NCBI GenBank assembly: GCA_020024215.1
Contig: JAHHUC010000062.1
Location: 1 to 10,414, forward strand
DNA: 10,414 bases
Direction of reading: 5' to 3'
Origin: Oscillospiraceae bacterium
Lineage (GTDB): Bacteria > Bacillota > Clostridia > Oscillospirales > Ruminococcaceae
Part shown: positions 1-6,722 of the stretch, piece after piece
Layout: every line of letters begins with the position of its first letter
Position numbering within the stretch: the first letter of the stretch is position 1
Made by a program: the position numbers and the translations under genes
The notes under the pieces: generated by a model
Told to the model about the DNA's origin: nothing
The model's input: only the letters and a program-made list of their open reading frames with translations
The model's database searches: none

Positions 1-707
1 GTGTCGCTCACTTTTATGCGTACACATTTTCGGCAGGCAGCCTCCAATTCTTCGGCACTCAGCTCCTTCACCATGCAGCCGCCATCAATGATGCCATAAT
101 GGGTAGCCAGACGGGAAAGCTCGTCGAGAATATGACTGGAAATCAGCACAGTGATATTTTGTTCTCGATTGAGCTTTAAAATAAGTTCCCGAATTTCAAT
201 AATGCCTTGTGGATCAAGTCCATTGACAGGCTCATCCAAAACAAGAAAATCCGGATCACCTGCCAATGCAATTGCAATTCCAAGGCGCTGGCGCATACCG
301 AGCGAGAAGTTTTTGGCTTTTTTCTTCCCGGTATTCTCCAAGCCCACCAGCTTCAGCAGTTCTGAAATACCATCATAGGAAGGCAGACCGAGAACGAGAT
401 ACTGTTGTTTCAGATTTTCCTCCGCAGTCATATCCAAATAGATTGCAGGTGTTTCCACCACAGCGCCCATACGACGGCGAGATTTCATGATGTCTTTGGT
501 GTTATTGCAGATGCCGTATAGGGTAAAGTCCCCGGAAGTCGGCTCCTGCAATCCGCAGATCAATCGAATTAGGGTAGTCTTACCGGCACCGTTTTTACCC
601 ACAAAGCCATAGATGGAGCCTTTGGGAACATTCATGGTAAGGCCGTTCAGCGCCTGAAAGTTTTTATACTTTTTTGTCAGATTATTTGTTTGCAGAATAT
701 AGTCCAT
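1..707 (-). CDS. ABC transporter ATP-binding protein, LanF/BcrA-like (3' end outside the window)
   Basis: This is the nucleotide-binding subunit of an ABC transporter, read leftward from an ATG at 707; 235 codons are visible with no stop before the edge. Relatives are about 300 residues, so roughly the last fifth is missing. Visible motifs are Walker A (GKNGAGKTT, residues 37-45), signature FSLGM (134-138), Walker B FLVLDEP (154-160), D-loop NGLDPQG (162-168) and switch His192. The Q-loop position in VVETP has Glu85 rather than Gln. That 'E-loop' is known from lantibiotic-immunity ATPases of the LanF group, and FSLGM instead of LSGGQ fits the same BcrA/LanF family. The likely role is energising efflux or removal of an antimicrobial peptide; the substrate is not shown. 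The start is supported by AAAGGAGG at 717-724. Only 1 of 20 Ile codons is ATA, unlike the genes to the right. Permease genes would be expected beyond the edge. Family call is firm; substrate class is inference. Confidence 0.93.
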   Translation of the reverse strand, partial: MDYILQTNNLTKKYKNFQALNGLTMNVPKGSIYGFVGKNGAGKTTLIRLICGLQEPTSGDFTLYGICNNTKDIMKSRRRMGAVVETPAIYLDMTAEENLKQQYLVLGLPSYDGISELLKLVGLENTGKKKAKNFSLGMRQRLGIAIALAGDPDFLVLDEPVNGLDPQGIIEIRELILKLNREQNITVLISSHILDELSRLATHYGIIDGGCMVKELSAEELEAACRKCVRIKVSD

Positions 708-733
708 AATGTGCAGCCTCCTTTGATGACTCC

Positions 734-791
734 AATATACAAAATAAAAGTCAAGAAAGTGGTCAGGAAAATCGTCAAGATTTGGTCAAGA
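734..791 (-). promoter_or_regulatory. Candidate response-regulator-activated promoter with four direct repeats
   Basis: On the plus strand, GTCAAGA-like heptamers start at 750, 762, 774 and 785 (GTCAAGA three times, GTCAGGA once), about one helical turn apart. Read on the minus strand they are TCTTGAC or TCCTGAC boxes. The last one ends 10 nt before TATATT (734-739), a plausible -10 element, and no good -35 sits at the usual distance. OmpR/PhoB-family activators bind tandem repeats of about 11 bp that replace the -35 region, so this fits a promoter for the ABC gene controlled by the adjacent response regulator. The first repeat overlaps that regulator's stop codon. The repeats are seen directly; their function is inferred. 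Confidence 0.55.
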
Positions 792-1457
792 TTTTTGCTC
801 TGACAGCTTAAATCCAATACCCCAGACGGTTTCAATGTAATCCTTCCCTCCGATCTCCTGCATTTTTTTCCGCAGATTGGATATGTGCTGCTTTAAGGAA
901 CGCTCAGTACAGTCCGGTGTGTCCAGACTGATTCTGTCAAGCAGAACACCTTTGGACAGTACCTGTGACGGGTTCTGCATCAAAAGCTTCAAAATGGCGT
1001 ACTCCGTTCTGGTCAGAGAAAGAGGTGTATCGCATATAGAAACGGACATGGAGGTGTCATCTAACTTAAGATCTCTGTAATGCAGAAATTTTGCCTTATA
1101 ACATTTTTCTGCATTGCGAAGCTGCACAGCAATACGGGCCAGCAGCTCCTTAGTATCAAAAGGCTTGGTCACATAGTCTGCGGCACCGCCAAGCAAAAGG
1201 GATACTTTATCCTGTACATCCACTTTGGCACTGAGAACAATCACCGGGATATTTTGAACATGAGGGAGGACTTCCTCGCCGGAAAGCCCCGGCAGCATAA
1301 GATCCAGCAGCACCAAATCAGGCTTGTTTTGTGAAAGAAGATATAAAGCTTCTGTTCCGGAATAAGCCCGAAGAGCAGTATACCCCTCCTTCTGTAATAT
1401 CTCTTCTAAAACATTTCCGATTTGTACATCATCATCTATGATGGCAATGGTTTTCAT
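786..1457 (-). CDS. OmpR/PhoB-family two-component response regulator
   Basis: A 223-residue DNA-binding response regulator of normal family length. The receiver domain (about residues 1-115) has the acidic cluster DDD at 8-10, the phospho-acceptor Asp52 in LLDLMLPG, Ser76 in VLSAK and Lys98 in YVTKPF. A winged-helix effector domain follows (about 125-220), with the typical TRTEYAIL, SLKQHISNLRKK and ETVWGIGFKL stretches. I chose the ATG at 1457 because AGGAGG (1468-1473) lies 10 nt upstream; a start at 1484 would add nine residues ahead of the receiver fold. The gene lies 72 bp after the TetR gene and 78 bp before the ABC gene, all in the same direction. No histidine kinase lies between regulator and transporter; in related peptide-resistance loci it is often encoded after the transporter genes, here outside the window. 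Ile codon use (4 ATA of 15) resembles the ABC gene. Function in antimicrobial-peptide sensing is inferred from the neighbour. Confidence 0.93.
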   Translation of the reverse strand: MKTIAIIDDDVQIGNVLEEILQKEGYTALRAYSGTEALYLLSQNKPDLVLLDLMLPGLSGEEVLPHVQNIPVIVLSAKVDVQDKVSLLLGGAADYVTKPFDTKELLARIAVQLRNAEKCYKAKFLHYRDLKLDDTSMSVSICDTPLSLTRTEYAILKLLMQNPSQVLSKGVLLDRISLDTPDCTERSLKQHISNLRKKMQEIGGKDYIETVWGIGFKLSEQKS

Positions 1458-1467
1458 TGTAAATAAG

Positions 1468-1473
1468 CCTCCT
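1468..1473 (-). promoter_or_regulatory. Ribosome binding site that fixes the response-regulator start
   Basis: AGGAGG on the minus strand, 10 nt before the ATG at 1457. It lies inside the longer reading frame that opens at 1484, so it argues for the downstream start. Confidence 0.75.
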
Positions 1474-1529
1474 GAGACTATCACTTTTGCCTGTCTGTTT
1501 TTTATCTGCCCACAAAGCCTTTTTTGGTT

Positions 1530-2099
1530 TTATTCCAGCTCTTCTTCTAATATAAGGCGGACCATAGAAATGGTTTCCTTTGAATTTTCCAGATATTTTC
1601 TATCCATCATATAGGCAGTTCCGTATATTATGGAATGTATGGTGAATATTTTCTTTTTCACCGTTCCTTCGGATTTGAATTTTTTTATACAATAATCCCT
1701 TATCAGATTTTCATTTTCGGTAAAATAAAAATCATCCTGCATATTGGAATTTTGAAAGCTATCCGGCTTCATAGACATTATATTTCTGAAATTGGGATTG
1801 GCAATGCAGAAGCGTATATATGCAATGCACACCTCTATAAGCTGAGTTTTTTCATTATCTGCAAATGCTTCCATCACCTGACATCGCAGCTTTTCCCATT
1901 GGCGATTGATGTAAAGCATTATTTCAAACACAAATTCCTGTTTGTTTTTAAAGTGCTTGTAAGGGGCGGCACAGGACACATTGCATAAGGCGGATACTCT
2001 TCTCAAAGAAAGGTCCTCTATGCTGTGCTTTTGAAGCTCACTTATGCCTGCAAGTATCAGACATTCTTTCACGGTTTCATATCCATTGTAATCTTCCAT
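1530..2099 (-). CDS. TetR-family transcriptional regulator
   Basis: A 189-residue protein with a TetR-type helix-turn-helix at the N-terminus (about residues 10-58). It shows the family pattern ending in a V-S-x-x-A-P-Y-K-H-F-x-N-K stretch (around 41-53), where Tyr and His-Phe are the usual recognition-helix and following residues. The remainder is mostly helical and presumably forms the ligand-binding and dimer domain, which is too divergent to predict a ligand. The ATG at 2099 is supported by AAGGGAG (2106-2112) six nt upstream. Its codon use (14 of 18 Ile codons are ATA) matches the aromatic operon on the right, not the response regulator on the left, so it belongs with the resident genome. 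It is transcribed away from the aro operon. It could control itself, the aro operon, or something elsewhere; nothing in the sequence decides this. Confidence 0.88.
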   Translation of the reverse strand: MEDYNGYETVKECLILAGISELQKHSIEDLSLRRVSALCNVSCAAPYKHFKNKQEFVFEIMLYINRQWEKLRCQVMEAFADNEKTQLIEVCIAYIRFCIANPNFRNIMSMKPDSFQNSNMQDDFYFTENENLIRDYCIKKFKSEGTVKKKIFTIHSIIYGTAYMMDRKYLENSKETISMVRLILEEELE

Positions 2100-2127
2100 A
2101 GTCTGCTCCCTTCATTACTTTTATATA

Positions 2128-2156
2128 ATTATAGCATTTTCACAAAAAGTTGTAAA
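2128..2156 (-). promoter_or_regulatory. Promoter for the TetR-family gene
   Basis: On the minus strand TTTACA (2151-2156) is followed after 17 nt by TATAAT (2128-2133), preceded by TGC as an extended -10. The predicted start point is near 2121, giving a leader of about 22 nt that contains the AAGGGAG ribosome binding site. A small palindrome TAAAT-A-ATTTA (2153-2163) overlaps the -35; in such AT-rich DNA it may be chance. Confidence 0.75.
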
Positions 2157-2173
2157 TAATTTATATATATCAG

Positions 2174-2201
2174 TTGACAAACCGACAGCTTATGATATAA
2201 T
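2174..2201 (+). promoter_or_regulatory. Strong housekeeping promoter of the aromatic operon
   Basis: TTGACA (2174-2179) and TATAAT (2196-2201), both perfect consensus, are separated by 16 nt; TGA directly before the -10 adds an extended -10 element. The start point should be near 2208, giving a leader of about 55 nt before pheA. No other comparable promoter was noticed between here and 10260, so the eight-gene operon probably depends on it. Confidence 0.85.
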
Positions 2202-2210
2202 CGGATAAAA

Positions 2211-2225
2211 GTTAACGCTGTTAAC
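2211..2225 (+). promoter_or_regulatory. Candidate operator palindrome GTTAAC-GCT-GTTAAC
   Basis: Two copies of GTTAAC, each self-complementary, flank GCT to make a 15-bp inverted repeat. It begins about 3 nt after the predicted transcription start of the aro operon, a classic place for a repressor to block a strong promoter. The core AGTTAAC recalls the middle of TrpR-type operators, but the rest does not match, so I do not assign a regulator. In RNA it could form only a weak 6-bp hairpin with a 3-nt loop and no T-run, so attenuation is unlikely. Confidence 0.5.
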
Positions 2226-2262
2226 CTTGCTAATATAACATTGCAGCTGTAAGGAGACTGTT

Positions 2263-3351
2263 ATGAAGGAATTGGAGCAGTACAGGAATAAAATCAATGA
2301 TATAGATAAAAAAATGGCCCGGCTTTTCTGTGAGCGCATGGCTCAGGTCAAAAATGTGGCGCTTTATAAGAAGGAAAGAGGCCTTAATGTATTTGACCAA
2401 GGGCGGGAAAATGAGGTTATAGAAAAAAATCTCGGCTATATAGATGACATGGTGTTAAAATCCTACTATATAAGCTTTATCAAAAGCACAATGGAAATTT
2501 CAAAGCAGTATCAGCACCTGTTTCTTGACGGAATTAAGATAGCCTGTTCCGGGGCTGAGGGTGCATTTGCACACATAGCTGCCAAAAGGATATTTCCAAA
2601 AGGAAGCTGTCTTTTTTTCAGAGATTTTGCCTCTGCATATAAAAGCGTTGAGGACGGCAGCTGCAGCTGCTGTGTTCTTCCGATTGAAAACAGCTATGCA
2701 GGGGAGGTGACACAGGTTACAGACCTTATATATTCAGGAAGCCTTTATATAAATGGCATTTACGATTTGGAAATATGCCACAATCTCTTGGGGGTTGACG
2801 GCGCAGAAATAGGCGATATAAAAACAGTTTTGAGCCATCCTCAGGCCCTTAGCCAGTGTCAGGAATATATACATGAGCACGGCTTTAAAAGTGTTGCTCA
2901 GGAAAATACAGCAGTATCAGCCAGATATGTATCAGAAAGAGAAGACAGAACGATAGCCGCCATTGCCAGCAGCGAAACGGCAAAGCTTTATAAGCTTAAA
3001 ATATTGGATCATGACATAAACTCCAGCAGCACCAACACCACAAGGTTTGCCGTTTTTTCAAGGGTGGAGAGCATTTCAGACAATCCAAAAAGCAGATTTA
3101 TAATGATATTTACAGTTCACAATGAAGCCAAAGCGCTGGCAAGGGCCATAAATATAATAGGTGAGTATGGCTTTAATATGCGTGTGCTTCGCAGCAGACC
3201 TGTGAAAGAGGAGCCTTGGAAATACTATTTTTATGTAGAAGCCGAGGGCAATGCATATGATGAAAATGCAGAAAGGATGTTCACCGAGCTTTCATTTCAG
3301 TGCGATATGGTAAAGCTGGCAGGAAGCTTTTTGAATGAAGAGAAAATATAG
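2263..3351 (+). CDS. pheA: Bifunctional chorismate mutase / prephenate dehydratase (P-protein)
   Basis: A 362-residue cytosolic enzyme that converts chorismate to prephenate and then to phenylpyruvate, the phenylalanine branch. Residues 1-85 form an AroQ-type mutase with the usual active-site residues: Arg8, Arg25, Lys36, Asp45, Arg48, Glu49, Ser80 and Gln84. Residues about 91-268 are the dehydratase, with PIENS at 140-144 and the catalytic TTRF motif at 259-262. Residues about 278-350 are a C-terminal ACT domain. There, the places of the E. coli phenylalanine-binding motifs GALV and ESRP read KALA (290-293) and RSRP (310-313), so feedback control may differ. AAGGAG at 2251-2256 supports the ATG. 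It is first in the operon, before the enzymes that make its substrate. Length is normal for the fusion; both active sites look intact. Confidence 0.96.
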   Translation: MKELEQYRNKINDIDKKMARLFCERMAQVKNVALYKKERGLNVFDQGRENEVIEKNLGYIDDMVLKSYYISFIKSTMEISKQYQHLFLDGIKIACSGAEGAFAHIAAKRIFPKGSCLFFRDFASAYKSVEDGSCSCCVLPIENSYAGEVTQVTDLIYSGSLYINGIYDLEICHNLLGVDGAEIGDIKTVLSHPQALSQCQEYIHEHGFKSVAQENTAVSARYVSEREDRTIAAIASSETAKLYKLKILDHDINSSSTNTTRFAVFSRVESISDNPKSRFIMIFTVHNEAKALARAINIIGEYGFNMRVLRSRPVKEEPWKYYFYVEAEGNAYDENAERMFTELSFQCDMVKLAGSFLNEEKI

Positions 3352-3368
3352 GATATTCGGGTGATTTT

Positions 3369-4382
3369 ATGATAATAGATATAAAGCTTAGAGAAAACAG
3401 CTATGATATATTGCTAAAGCGAAAGGCCCTGGAGGATATTTCAAGGCACATCAATATAAACCGCAAGGTGCTTGTGGTAACAGATGACGGTGTTCCATCA
3501 GTTTATGCAAAGAAGGTGGCTTCATCGGCAAAAAAGGCCTGTATTGCGGTAGTGCCCCACGGAGAAAAAAACAAGAACTTTGACAATTATAAAGCACTTT
3601 TGAAAAAAATGGTGGATGAAGGCTTTACAAGGGGGGACTGTGTTGCGGCAGTAGGCGGCGGAGTGATAGGTGACATGGCGGGCTTTGCAGCTGCCAGCTA
3701 TATGCGGGGAATAGATTTTTATAACATTCCCACAACACTTTTGTCTCAGGTTGATTCCTCCATAGGCGGAAAGGTTGCCATTGATTTTGAGGGCTTTAAA
3801 AACATAGTCGGAGCCTTTTATCAGCCAAAAAAAGTGGTGATAGACCCGGATGTTTTAAAAACTCTTGAGCCAAGACAGCTTTCAAACGGTCTGGCAGAGG
3901 TCATAAAAATGGCGATGATAAGGGATGAGGAGCTTTTTGAAATAATTGAGCAGAAGGATATATATGAAAATATCGACTGTATAATAGCCAGATCCCTCAA
4001 TATAAAAAAGAATGTGGTGCAGCAGGACGAAAAGGAATCAGGTTTAAGGAAGATACTTAATTTCGGACACACCATAGGTCATGGTATAGAAAGTGAGCAG
4101 AACGGAAAGCTGCTGCACGGTGAAAGCATAGCCTTAGGTATGCTGCCTATGTGCAGCTGTGAGGCAAGAAAAAGGCTGATAGCTGTTTTAAATAAGGTGA
4201 AGCTTCCCTGCCGTGTAAGCTTTGGCAAGGAAAAGGTGTTTGAGGCAATAAAGCATGACAAAAAGTTCAGCGGAGAAAAAATAGATATTATAAAGGTAAA
4301 TTCCATAGGAAGCTGTTTTATGGAAAATGTGGATGCCCAAGAGGTGTACAAGCTTATGAGTGCTTTGGAGGAAATGCAATGA
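3369..4382 (+). CDS. aroB: 3-dehydroquinate synthase
   Basis: A 337-residue enzyme that cyclises DAHP to 3-dehydroquinate, the second shikimate step, using NAD and a divalent metal. Visible signatures are the NAD-binding GGGVIGDMAGF (97-107), PTTLLSQVDSSIGGK (121-135) and NIVGAFYQP (145-153). The metal ligands are Glu177 in LAEVIK, His234 in NFGHTIGH and His250 in LHGES, and a KHDKK motif is present near the C-terminus. Length is slightly below the usual 345-370 but no domain is missing. The start is 17 bp after pheA with only a modest ribosome binding site (GGGTGA, 3359-3364). Its stop overlaps the aroC start in ATGA, implying coupled translation. Confidence 0.96.
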   Translation: MIIDIKLRENSYDILLKRKALEDISRHININRKVLVVTDDGVPSVYAKKVASSAKKACIAVVPHGEKNKNFDNYKALLKKMVDEGFTRGDCVAAVGGGVIGDMAGFAAASYMRGIDFYNIPTTLLSQVDSSIGGKVAIDFEGFKNIVGAFYQPKKVVIDPDVLKTLEPRQLSNGLAEVIKMAMIRDEELFEIIEQKDIYENIDCIIARSLNIKKNVVQQDEKESGLRKILNFGHTIGHGIESEQNGKLLHGESIALGMLPMCSCEARKRLIAVLNKVKLPCRVSFGKEKVFEAIKHDKKFSGEKIDIIKVNSIGSCFMENVDAQEVYKLMSALEEMQ

Positions 4383-5473
4383 AGAATACCTTCGGTCAAA
4401 GTGTGTCCGTCACCATATTTGGTGAAAGTCATGGTGAGTGCATAGGCGCAGTAATGGATGGAATTGCCCCGGGAATATATGTGGATGAGGATTTTATTGC
4501 AGAGCAGCTTGATAAAAGAAAGCCTTACGGAAAAATTTCCACATCGCGCCAAGAAGCAGATAATTTTAAGATAGTCAGTGGAGTTTTCAATAATAAAACC
4601 ACAGGTACACCTATATGCATACTCATACCCAACAGCAATACAAAGAGCGCTGATTATGAAAGAACAAAGAACCTTCTCCGCCCCTCCCATGCAGACTATT
4701 GTGCATGGTGCAAATATCACGGCTTTCAGGATTTTAGAGGCGGAGGACATTTCAGCGGAAGATTGACAGCCGCAGTTACAGCCTGCGGAGCCATTGCCAT
4801 AGCTGCGCTTAAAAATAAGGGAATATATATAGGCACACACATAAAAAGGTGTGCCAAAATAGATGACAGGGATTTTCAGAATATATCCCAGGATATAAAT
4901 AAGCTGAATTCCTCAAGGTTTGCTGTTTTGGATGAAGAAAAGGGCATTGAAATGATGTCCAAGATAGAACAAGCAGCAGAATCCGGTGACAGCGTTGGAG
5001 GAATTTTGGAAACAGCGGTTACAGGCATGCCGTCAGGAGTGGGGGAGCCTTGGTTTGACAGCTTTGAAAGCCTTATATCGCATGGGCTGTTTTCAATCCC
5101 GGCAGTAAAGGGAGTGCAGTTTGGAAAGGGCTTTAAAATGTGTGATATGCCGGGAAGTGAGGCCAACGATCCCTTCCGGATAGAGGACGGGCATATTTTT
5201 ACAACTCAAAACAACAACGGAGGGATAAACGGAGGCATAACAAATGGAATGCCGGTGGTGTTCAGCTGTGCTGTAAAGCCCACCCCCTCCATTTACAAGG
5301 AACAGAAAACAGTGGATATCTCCTCTTATAAAAATGCTGTGCTTAAAATAAACGGCAGACATGACCCGGCTGTTATACACAGGGCAAGGGTGGTGGTGGA
5401 CAGTGTGTCAGCGCTTATAATATGCGATATGCTGTCATCAAGATTTGGAACAGATTACTTTTTGGGGGAATAA
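4379..5473 (+). CDS. aroC: Chorismate synthase
   Basis: A 364-residue enzyme that makes chorismate from EPSP by 1,4-elimination of phosphate, using reduced FMN. Diagnostic motifs are FGESHG with catalytic His18, RPSHAD with the second catalytic His104, the flavin-site GGGHFSGR (121-128), the GGINGGITNGMP stretch, and GRHDP followed by R-x-R-VVVDSV near the C-terminus. These are the full chorismate synthase signatures and length is normal. GGAGG at 4367-4371, 7 nt before the ATG, lies inside the end of aroB; the two genes share 4 bp. The long minus-strand reading frame at 4079-4840 that crosses this gene is a shadow. Confidence 0.97.
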   Translation: MKNTFGQSVSVTIFGESHGECIGAVMDGIAPGIYVDEDFIAEQLDKRKPYGKISTSRQEADNFKIVSGVFNNKTTGTPICILIPNSNTKSADYERTKNLLRPSHADYCAWCKYHGFQDFRGGGHFSGRLTAAVTACGAIAIAALKNKGIYIGTHIKRCAKIDDRDFQNISQDINKLNSSRFAVLDEEKGIEMMSKIEQAAESGDSVGGILETAVTGMPSGVGEPWFDSFESLISHGLFSIPAVKGVQFGKGFKMCDMPGSEANDPFRIEDGHIFTTQNNNGGINGGITNGMPVVFSCAVKPTPSIYKEQKTVDISSYKNAVLKINGRHDPAVIHRARVVVDSVSALIICDMLSSRFGTDYFLGE

Positions 5474-5477
5474 GCCT

Positions 5478-6722
5478 ATGGAATACGGATGTATAGGAGA
5501 ACACCTGTCCCACAGCTTTTCTAAGGAGATTCATAAAAGAATAGGCCATTATGACTATATACTGCGTGAGGTGGAAAAAGAAAAGCTTAAAGGCTTTATA
5601 GAGAGCAGAAAATTCAAGGGCATAAATGTGACAGTCCCATACAAGGTGGATGTGATGTCTATGCTCGACAGTATAGATGAAAAAGCAGAAAAAATAGGTG
5701 CTGTCAATACAATAGTAAATAAAAACGGCACACTTTTTGGCTATAATACCGATTTTGACGGAATGACAGCCCTTATAAAAAGAATAAAGCTGGATTTGGA
5801 TGGGAAAAATGTGCTTATTTTAGGCACAGGCGGAACAAGCAGAACCGCGTTTTATGTTGCAGAAGCTCTTAATGCCAAAAGAATAACCAAAGCAGGCAGG
5901 GTTAAGCGAGAAAGCAACATAAGCTATGAGGAGGCCTTGAGCCGATATAAGGATACACAAATAATAATAAACACAACTCCCTGTGGAATGTATCCTGATA
6001 TGGATGATATGCCTGTGGATATACGCTGTTTTCCCTCTTTAGAGGGCGCAGTTGATGTAATATACAATCCTCTTCGTTCAAAATTGGTGCTTTCTGCTCA
6101 AAAATTGGGCTTAAAGACTGAGGGGGGACTTTATATGCTGGCATCGCAGGCTGTTTTCGCAGCCGAGAGGTTTTTTGAAAGATGCTATGCTTCTTCTGTG
6201 ACAGATGGAATTTTTTCGGATATACTCAGGCAAAAGGAAAATATTATTCTTATCGGTATGCCCGGCTGCGGCAAAAGCACAATAGGTGAGCTTTTATCAG
6301 CAAGGCTTGGAAAAAGGCTTATAGACACTGATAAAATGATAGAGGAAGAGTTTAAAAATAAGCCGGATGAGATAATAAATACTTTGGGCATAAATGAGTT
6401 CAGAAGGATGGAGTCGCAGGTAATAGCCAAAATAAGGACAGAAAATAACTGCGTTATAGCAACCGGCGGAGGCTCGGTGCTTCGGGAGGAAAATGTGCTT
6501 AATCTAAAGCTTAACGGCACAGTTTTCTTTATAGACCGCCCTATTGAGAGAATATGTCCAACAAAGGATCGGCCGCTTTCTTCTGACAGGGAAAGTCTTT
6601 TAAGGCTTTATGAGGAAAGATATGAAATATATAAATCCGCCTGCGATGAAAGAGTAAGGAACATATCAAGTGAGCAGCAGACCGCCGATGAGATAGTAAG
6701 GCGTCTGGAAGGGATAAGATAA
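5478..6722 (+). CDS. aroE-aroK: Fused shikimate dehydrogenase (AroE) - shikimate kinase (AroK)
   Basis: One uninterrupted 414-residue frame joins two consecutive shikimate-pathway enzymes. Residues 1 to about 250 are shikimate 5-dehydrogenase (3-dehydroshikimate to shikimate): SHSFS substrate loop (11-15), NVTVPYK with catalytic Lys56, Asn77, Asp92 in NTDFDG, and dinucleotide loop GTGGTSRTA (116-124). A basic GRVKR (140-144) stands where NRTxxR selects NADP. Residues about 254-414 are shikimate kinase: Walker A GMPGCGKST (260-268), DTD (283-285), FRRME (308-312), GGG (330-332), lid RPL (365-367) and the R-Y-x-x-Y-x-x-A adenine-site helix. No extra domain lies between them. I chose the ATG at 5478, 4 bp after aroC with GGGGG at 5464-5468 upstream; an ATG at 5445 would add 11 residues before the first strand. 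Both active sites look complete. I cannot say how widespread this fusion is. Confidence 0.94.
   Translation: MEYGCIGEHLSHSFSKEIHKRIGHYDYILREVEKEKLKGFIESRKFKGINVTVPYKVDVMSMLDSIDEKAEKIGAVNTIVNKNGTLFGYNTDFDGMTALIKRIKLDLDGKNVLILGTGGTSRTAFYVAEALNAKRITKAGRVKRESNISYEEALSRYKDTQIIINTTPCGMYPDMDDMPVDIRCFPSLEGAVDVIYNPLRSKLVLSAQKLGLKTEGGLYMLASQAVFAAERFFERCYASSVTDGIFSDILRQKENIILIGMPGCGKSTIGELLSARLGKRLIDTDKMIEEEFKNKPDEIINTLGINEFRRMESQVIAKIRTENNCVIATGGGSVLREENVLNLKLNGTVFFIDRPIERICPTKDRPLSSDRESLLRLYEERYEIYKSACDERVRNISSEQQTADEIVRRLEGIR

Noticed and set aside
151..490. Plus-strand reading frames over the ABC transporter gene
   Set aside because: The minus strand encodes Walker A, signature and Walker B motifs here, so these frames are shadows.
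1458..1484. Earlier ATG (1484) for the response regulator
   Set aside because: The receiver fold begins at the ATG at 1457 and an AGGAGG lies between the two starts at the right distance for the downstream one.
2153..2163. TAAAT-A-ATTTA palindrome as a TetR autoregulatory operator
   Set aside because: It overlaps the TetR -35 box, but it is short and made only of A and T in an AT-rich stretch, so chance is the simpler explanation.
2208..2262. T-box, riboswitch or leader-peptide attenuator before pheA
   Set aside because: The predicted leader is only about 55 nt, has no T-box-like element, no terminator hairpin and no run of Phe or Tyr codons.
4079..4840. Long open reading frame (253 codons) on the minus strand across the aroB-aroC junction
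   Set aside because: It lies opposite two genes with complete enzyme motifs, shows no recognisable domain, and its low-complexity Cys/Ser-rich translation is what the complement of ATA- and AGx-rich coding DNA gives.
5445..5477. Earlier ATG for the AroE-AroK fusion, inside aroC
   Set aside because: It adds 11 residues before the first conserved strand and has no clear ribosome binding site, whereas the ATG at 5478 follows a G-rich site and the aroC stop directly.
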